Shown: in pieces, positions 58,308 to 64,000 of the stretch | Layout: each line of letters begins with the position of its first letter | How positions within the stretch are numbered: position 1 is the first letter of the stretch | Origin: Rhizophagus clarus | Taxonomy: Eukaryota; Glomeromycota; Glomeromycetes; Glomerales; Glomeraceae | NCBI GenBank assembly: GCA_015698045.1 | Contig: BLAL01000034.1 | Location: 620,001 to 684,000 of the forward strand | DNA: 64,000 nucleotides | Direction: 5' to 3' | The notes under the pieces: model-generated | The model's input: only the letters and a program-made list of their open reading frames with translations | Told to the model about the DNA's origin: nothing | Database searches by the model: none | Translations under genes and position numbers: made by a program

Positions 58308-59780
58308 GTGAGTTATATTAGTATTATTCAGAGTACTAATCAAACTAATATACCTTCTATTGTAGATCAATATGATATTACTGAATCTAAATCACTGAAA
58401 GATGATAGAGTAATAAATTTTTTTTTAGATGAGGTGCATAAAAAGAGGGTTAGTAATGAGATAAGGGAGAGAAAGCAGAAAATAAAACTTCAGCATAAAT
58501 TGATTATCCAGGACTCATCTTTAGTTACTTTTATCTCATCCTGTCCATTTACTAGTTTGTATTCAGAGAAAAATGTTGAAAAACTATATTTGAAGAAGGG
58601 TGACAAATAGAACACTTCGCCACATCAAAAAATCTTCTATAGGGAAAAAGTGGAGTAAGGTTTAAAGTAGGAACTATCATTCTTTTGCAGTAAGGATAGT
58701 GATAGCAGGATGTTTAACATTCAGATTCCCAAATTCTTCTTAGAAACGATTTTAACAGAATCTAGTAAATTACAGCACAAACTATAATTAATCTATTTAA
58801 TGTAGTAATAAAGGTCAGATATAAGAAGATACTATGCTGATATTGTTATTATAAAGCATATGAGGATCAAATTAAGGATGTTAAATCTACGAATAAGATT
58901 GATAACCAACTGTCAAAAACATTGATGTATAGCAAAATCAAATCTCTTCTTTCAGATATTACTAATATAAACTTGCATAAAATCACTTCTAGAGCTAAAA
59001 AAGTTTATATATTATTTGAGAGAATAGGAATAGATAAAATTCAAGCAATTATTTATAGCATAAATACTATTTTAAGTCTGATAGAAATTCAGATCCAAGG
59101 TATTATAAGTTGTTTTTCAAAGATTTATAATATAAGTCTTCTAATACAGATAAATGCTAAAAAAAAATGATCAGCATGACAAATTATTATGTGTATGTAA
59201 CTGAATCTAATACATCTATTCCTTTAATACATGTCTCTAATTCTTCAGGTCCAGTCAATACACCAGTCATTCTATATGATGCTTGTACTTCTTATATCAA
59301 TGTGGCTTTGAAAAAATATCTTTACCTATTCTTATATAATAGTAGCAGACACAATAATGCATATGAATTTAAGAATTTAGATTTATATCCTGGATGTGAA
59401 AAAGAGCATAATAAAGGAAAGGTAGTTGGCCAATGCATAAAGGGTTCTTATTACATTAAATGCCAATCCTCACCTAATAAAAAAGAAATCAAGATAAATA
59501 TTTCACCAGAAATGATTTCATCAATCACACATCAAGCAAGTAGGAATAATCCAACTTATAACCATACCTATTTTTGCAACAAGACATTACACCAATATTC
59601 TACTTTATATAGAAAATTTAGTAGCAAAAATTTTGATTATTATAGCATTACTGATAAAACATCATATTCATTATGTGAGTTAGGCTATGATGATGATAAA
59701 AGCATAGCCTGAGAAGGTAGATATAAAGCTGGATCCTATTTTATTAAATGTGAACAGCACAAAATTGAGATAGTTGCATA
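58308..59780 (+). pseudogene. Decayed coding region, dispersed-repeat type, family unknown
   Basis: Three coding-like parts on one strand. 58,308-58,610 reads SIVDQYDITESKSLKDDRVI and NEIRERKQKIKLQHKLI. 58,810-59,165 includes YEDQIKDVKSTNKIDNQLSK and ITSRAKKVYILFERIGIDKI. 59,167-59,712 has two related blocks, CEKEHNKGKVVGQCIKGSYY and (after a TGA) EGRYKAGSYFIKCEQHK, each a small Gly/Cys unit that may bind metal. Stops and shifts separate the parts. The middle block recalls a segment repeated in Rhizophagus transposon-linked proteins, but I cannot name a family. A transposon-derived gene is likely. Confidence 0.4.
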
Positions 59781-60095
59781 GTCTCATTACTTTACAATAG
59801 TTTGGGTAACTCTTTGGGATGATAATCTATCTGAAAATTTAATCTTTTTTTCAAACAAATAGATTTATATGAGAAAAAAGGGATTTAAATTGACTTGCAA
59901 CCATATAAAATTAAGATATGTCCAAGATTGATAAATACTAACCTTCAAATATCAATAATTTGCTTTATACGGGTCAAATCTTGTTGAAAAAATGCTTGAT
60001 ATATGCTCAATCATAAAGTTAAGCATGTATATGATATCAATTTTTCAAACATTTTTTCTTTCTTTCTGAAATTATTATTCAATAAATACTCGAAG

Positions 60096-60866
60096 ATGGA
60101 TTGGTATGCCAAATTAAATGGTTTACCAAGCATTTTGATGGATAAGATTTGGTCCAGTTTATACAAAAAATATAAAAAAGAAACTGGGCGTGAGCCATGG
60201 CAATTATCAGAGGTACATGAATCAGAAGTCATAAATTCAAAGCCAGAAAACAAAGTATCCTATTTATCTTTTTCTGGGCAATGTGAAGAAAAAGGGCCTA
60301 TCACTTTTGAAGTCAAACCTGATCAAGAGTTAATTATCAAATCCGTCTTAGAGCACTTCCCATACTTGAAATTCCGAAATAGTTTTAAAGGGATTGATAA
60401 TTATAATTTGAATCACCTCAGCCGTGGAGCCCACCACCTATTTGTGATGGAAAACATGGGAATTATGGATTACATGGCGAATGGTGTAGGAATGGAACAG
60501 AATATTTTCTTACTTGCTTCACTTCAAGCAATAAATTCAAAAAACCCCGTCATGTGAGACCGATCACCTGAAATGCGCAGTATGATATTCTTGCCAAATG
60601 CATTCATTTCTTCCGAAGTCTTGCAAATACAAAAATAGGGCATTGTACCACAATATGAAAAAAGTGTCGGTGAAAAAGAAAATTCGTACGAACCATTGCG
60701 CAATTAAGGTGGGAGTACTCCGGTTGTGGCTATGCATTTCAATGAAGTGACACAAGATTACAAGCTAATGGTATTTTTCGTTCCAGGATTTTTTAAGGAT
60801 CACGAAGGCACAAATGAAACGGATTATGGAATTAATGATAGGATATTGTATTGGTACAATGTATAG
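60096..60866 (+). pseudogene. Unknown protein gene with three in-frame stops
   Basis: One reading frame runs for about 256 codons from MDWYAKLNGLPSILMDKIWS to FFKDHEGTNETDYGINDRIL-YWYNV and a stop. It is interrupted only by TGA (60,555-60,557), TAG (60,636-60,638) and TAA (60,705-60,707). Sequence on both sides of each stop reads as ordinary protein (…LSFSGQCEEKGPITFEVKPD…, …RSPEMRSMIFLPNAFISSEV…, …VAMHFNEVTQDYKLMVFFVP…). A recent pseudogene is the simplest reading; the ATG at 60,003 only adds low-complexity sequence. No family recognised, no signal peptide, no membrane segment. Base composition is less AT-rich than the repeat desert, so it was a host-like gene. Confidence 0.55.
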
Positions 60867-61337
60867 GATAGTCCTTGTCATATATCACAGAATGGCTCTC
60901 GATTCTTGTAATTTATTTTTGTATAGATCACAGTATCTACAGTTATTAGTTATAACTTATTTATAACCGTAGTATAACATTTGTTCTCAAACTTTCCCGC
61001 ATGTACTCGATGAAATTTATCTCTCCCTGACGATCTTTATATACTATTGTTAAATTAAGGTGATGTAATCATATTAACGTAATTTGCTCCAAAAGTGTAT
61101 TCCAAAATCGATCCTGGAAATTATATAAAAAGGTGATGTCCCTGTTAGTGAATCCTTTTATCTGTCTTGCGCAAGTAAACAAAAAAATTCAAACCAATAA
61201 AGCTTACCATTATTAAAATCATTGATATTAACAATCAAACAAACTTGTATTTTCCGTAAAGTATTAGAAGGTATGTTGGTTTTATTGCCCAGCTAGACAT
61301 GTTATCACGATGTTAATCGATTTTCCTGCCTCTATAG
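60867..61337. other. Non-coding intergenic sequence
   Basis: No gene seen. Confidence 0.4.
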
Positions 61338-61691
61338 ATGTTCCAAAATAAAACGGACACATTACTCTTCTTGTTATTTATCGGCATTTTGATCTTCGCC
61401 AAGAAAATCTTTGACAATCATCATGCGTACAGTATTACAAAAATAAATTCCCGTGATGAGATATTATTATCTTATCTAATCAACTCCATGTGTATCATCA
61501 GCGTAGTGATAACATGTCGAATTCTTAATACTTGTTGCAGTATTGTACTGGTGACAAAAAAATTAAGCGTCAAATTTCAGGCGGACTGGAATATTCTGAA
61601 AATGAATCATTGTAAGTATGAATTGGAAATATTAAATATTGCATTTCTTATTATTTTACCTCAGTTGCTAGTCCCCGAATTTATGCTATAG
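61338..61691 (+). CDS. Possible small membrane protein (117 aa)
   Basis: Open frame MFQNKTDTLLFLLFIGILIF… with three hydrophobic stretches (residues about 8-21, 45-60, 95-112) that could span a membrane, separated by charged loops with Cys residues. It is preceded by CCTCTATAG, so the ATG could also be the start of an internal exon. No homologue recognised and no neighbour to support it. It may equally be a chance frame. Confidence 0.3.
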   Translation: MFQNKTDTLLFLLFIGILIFAKKIFDNHHAYSITKINSRDEILLSYLINSMCIISVVITCRILNTCCSIVLVTKKLSVKFQADWNILKMNHCKYELEILNIAFLIILPQLLVPEFML

Positions 61692-62353
61692 ATTCGATTA
61701 ATCTCGTTGAAGTTCTCTTACATGTAATAATAGTTTGTGCGAGTGTTAGTGATATAGATAGGCGTAGATATGGGTGGGATAATTTATTTCGAAAATCTAG
61801 TGTATTAAAAGAGTATGGGTGTGAGAATCTCGTAGTTAGCAGGCGTATAGATGGAGAAATAATTTTATTAGTATAAATATTTATGTAAATGTGAGAGAGC
61901 AAAGAATAACTTGATGCTGGGACTCGCATTAAATGCCTAGGATCCGCGTACTCCCTCCCTCTTTGATAGCATCATATATTTCACTTATTTCGTTATGTAA
62001 CTTTCTCGGATAGTACAATATTCAGTATTATTTATGAGATATAATATTTAATAAAAACAAAGGCAATGCATTTCCAAAATGCTATGTAAGGATGAGAATG
62101 AATTTTATAATCTCGGAATGTGATAGTAAAGGATAACTTCACAAGACGTCTAACACCCCCGAAAGGCACACGCGTCTCATAAACCCGCCGATGAACACTG
62201 AAGCAGTAAGCCAGGAGACCGACTGGGCGTAGGGAAATGTTGTCCTGTGAAGCAAGAAATTTTAGTCTTCAGCACGATCATTCATCAATAAAATTTTTAT
62301 TTCACGTGACCTGCACATTTATCACATGCAGGCACGAATCGCGACAGCACGTC
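61692..62353. other. Non-coding, with a GC-richer patch
   Basis: No gene seen. 62,140-62,250 is clearly GC-richer than the window average (CACCCCCGAAAGGCACACGC…GAGACCGACTGGGCG). I could not fit it to a tRNA, snoRNA or coding frame. Confidence 0.35.
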
Positions 62354-62557
62354 CTAAATGTGTGCCAGGTTAAGGTGATAACTTGATGTGACAGTGACGA
62401 ATAATGTGTGACAAATAGAGATCAGACCACTCGAAAAAAACTAAGTCGCTGAGATAAATATAAACAACGCGTTCCTCACGGTCATGTGACAGGTGACACT
62501 AAAATCTCTCATCCTTCCTAATCCGGTAAATGTCACCTTAACCTGGCACACATTTAG
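62354..62557. mobile_element. 204-bp element with 25-bp perfect inverted ends
   Basis: Left end CTAAATGTGTGCCAGGTTAA followed by GGTGA (62,354-62,378). The right end (62,533-62,557) is its exact inverse. The interior carries several GTGAC/GTCAC words and is not AT-rich. No TSD is visible (GCACGTC against TTTGAGC), so a MITE is likely but not shown. Confidence 0.55.
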
Positions 62558-63034
62558 TTTGAGCGTCGCGCGACTTACATTTATCGCGGTTTTCAAAAAT
62601 ATGTGAACCCATGTAAATCATGGGGTAGTACAACTATTGTGCACGATTTCGCGAAAATCCAATCAAATTTCGAGTTTTTATTATTTGTTGATCACATGAA
62701 CATGAAATTCATGGAAAATAGACGGAAAAATTTTGGAGTTCGCAAGAGTTCAAAAAAAGTATTTGAAGAGTTCACGCACTTTTTTATAAGATACTAATAG
62801 AATTTTATTTAGAATTAGTAACTTCAAGTTATAAAATTTCATAATCAAAGAAAAATCACCCCTTAATCGCAAGCTAAATATGTAAAATCGCAAGATAAAT
62901 ATGAAAATCGCAGGTATCACGAAATCATTTTGTATTACATTGTACAATTTCACATTTTTTTGAAAACGGCGATAAAATATTCGATTATCAGTTGAACGAC
63001 CTATTTTCTTTTTCTCTCTTACGATCTAATATTG

Positions 63035-63994
63035 ATGACCTGTCCTAACTCCGTAAAAGTTAGCGTTTTTTTTAAAAGAAATCCCATTTCAAATTGGAAC
63101 AATTATGATGACTACTTCTCAACAGCGAAAAGACCGTCTCATGGCTCTTTTATACGAGATCTGGTGAAGATATCAAACCATAAAGATCTTTCTTCTTCTA
63201 TTCGGGAAAGGGCGAGAGAGATAGCCAATTTTGTCAAAAATAATAAAAATGAAAGAAAACGTTTCCTGGATTTGCAGGCTGCTTACGAGCATATTCGGGA
63301 ACGAAAGCGGATTCGGGTAGGTCTGCATTTGAATAAGTATTCGACATATTTAGTGTTCAGCTTTTCACATTTCTGTTATTGCAGGTTCACAGCTCATTAA
63401 ACGTGGAACGTGCGGTAAATAAAATGATAAAGAATTCAGTTGCCGAAACGGTAGTTTAATTATTTCATTTATTTGGTTTCATGAGACCTTTATGAATTAG
63501 GTTTAATTTAAATTTTGAACTTTTCCTCCTCAACATCCAGGTTTCAATTCACACCGGTGATGAACCTAAAGATGATGATGAAGGTGGCGAAGATGGTGAA
63601 GATGACGAACCACAAGAAGTAACTATGTTTTAATTCGCAACTATGAATTTGATCATTCTTTTTTGATGTGCACAATAACACAGGACAACTAAAACAGTGC
63701 GATATTGGGGAATCATATGTCTTGGATTCGAATAATGTGCGAATTCATGAAGAAGCCTGCGACTGTAACACTAACGATAATATTAGCGAAGATAACTACC
63801 TAAAAGCCGTTTATTTATCTCAGAATGTAAAAATGCTTATTTGTACAGCTTTAATATTTCATACCTAATCTAATCTATGTTCTATCTTTTAGACTTCGCA
63901 GGTTGCTACGGCGGAAGTCCGTAAAATAGTCGAAAAAATAAAACGATCTGATTATCGTCTCTTTCAATATCATGTAGTTAATTTATCAGAATGA
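63035..63994 (+). CDS. Five-exon gene, unknown protein (about 215 aa)
   Basis: Proposed exons: 63,035-63,316; 63,385-63,450; 63,541-63,595; 63,684-63,826; 63,893-63,994. Every junction is GT..AG and phases agree (0, 0, 1, 0). Exon 3 has a second in-phase donor at 63,583; using the donor after 63,618 would give a stop at once. The protein starts MTCPNSVKVSVFFKRNP, has a helical charged part (SIRERAREIANFVKNNKNER, LQAAYEHIRERKRIR), an acidic low-complexity linker (DDDEGGEDG), and ends VRKIVEKIKRSDYRLFQYHV-VNLSE. No domain recognised and no targeting signal. An upstream exon cannot be excluded. Only exon 1 is evident as a long open frame; the rest rests on splice signals. Confidence 0.55.
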
Positions 63995-64000
63995 AATATT

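Noticed and set aside
62150..62250. GC-richer patch considered as a structured RNA
   Set aside because: I could not fit tRNA, snoRNA boxes or a stable fold by eye; recorded only as composition.

Overview
This window is eukaryotic and very AT-rich, with intron-containing genes, GT..AG introns of about 70-120 bp, TATA boxes close to start codons, and long poly-A/poly-T tracts. The gene content fits an arbuscular mycorrhizal fungus of the Rhizophagus type (Glomeromycotina): BTB-BACK-TLDc proteins in more than one copy, a single-exon Argonaute, a two-repeat Myb/SANT-like protein, a decayed Crinkler (CRN)-type gene, and a heavy load of hAT, Tc1/mariner-type and non-LTR elements. The assignment is inferred from gene content; no marker gene such as rRNA is present.

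Layout. About 1-21,200 is the gene-bearing part. It holds the 3' end of a P-loop kinase gene with an RGG-type tail (1-956), decayed exons (about 1,600-4,260), a small possible two-exon gene (4,547-4,909), a broken BTB-TLDc paralogue (5,483-6,739), an apparently intact BTB-BACK-TLDc gene (8,976-10,449), an unknown 199-residue basic protein (12,706-13,305), a complete Argonaute with its catalytic tetrad (14,067-16,754), a divergently oriented four-exon Myb-like gene (18,287-19,069) and a CRN-type pseudogene (19,910-21,187). About 22,200-58,050 is a gene desert made of transposons inserted into each other, palindromic fold-back elements, MITEs and tandem arrays. About 58,300-64,000 returns to low-copy-looking DNA with decayed genes and one new five-exon gene at the right edge (63,035-63,994).

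The core of the desert can be read as a stratigraphy from target-site duplications (TSDs). A palindromic fold-back element of about 1.17 kb, flanked by TA, was split by a full-length non-LTR retrotransposon (15-bp TSD). That was in turn split by a 3.1-kb hAT element (8-bp TSD CTAAATGG). The arms also took a TTAA-flanked piggyBac-like MITE and two short poly(T)-ended retroposons (16- and 18-bp TSDs). Similar nesting occurs at 23,166-26,110, 42,248-44,345 and 44,709-45,345.

Two features stand out. One is an array of 12 units of about 119 bp (56,470-58,030), each looking like a complete mini-exon (41 nt) plus mini-intron with donor, branch-like and acceptor signals. The other is that stop codons and splice-site losses in the decayed elements fall mostly at sites explained by C-to-T/G-to-A change (Gln/Trp to stop, a CCHC zinc-knuckle His to Tyr, AG to AA, GT to AT). 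The Argonaute and the long palindromes lie in the same window. Whether hairpin transcripts of these elements feed the Argonaute pathway is a testable inference, not something the sequence shows.
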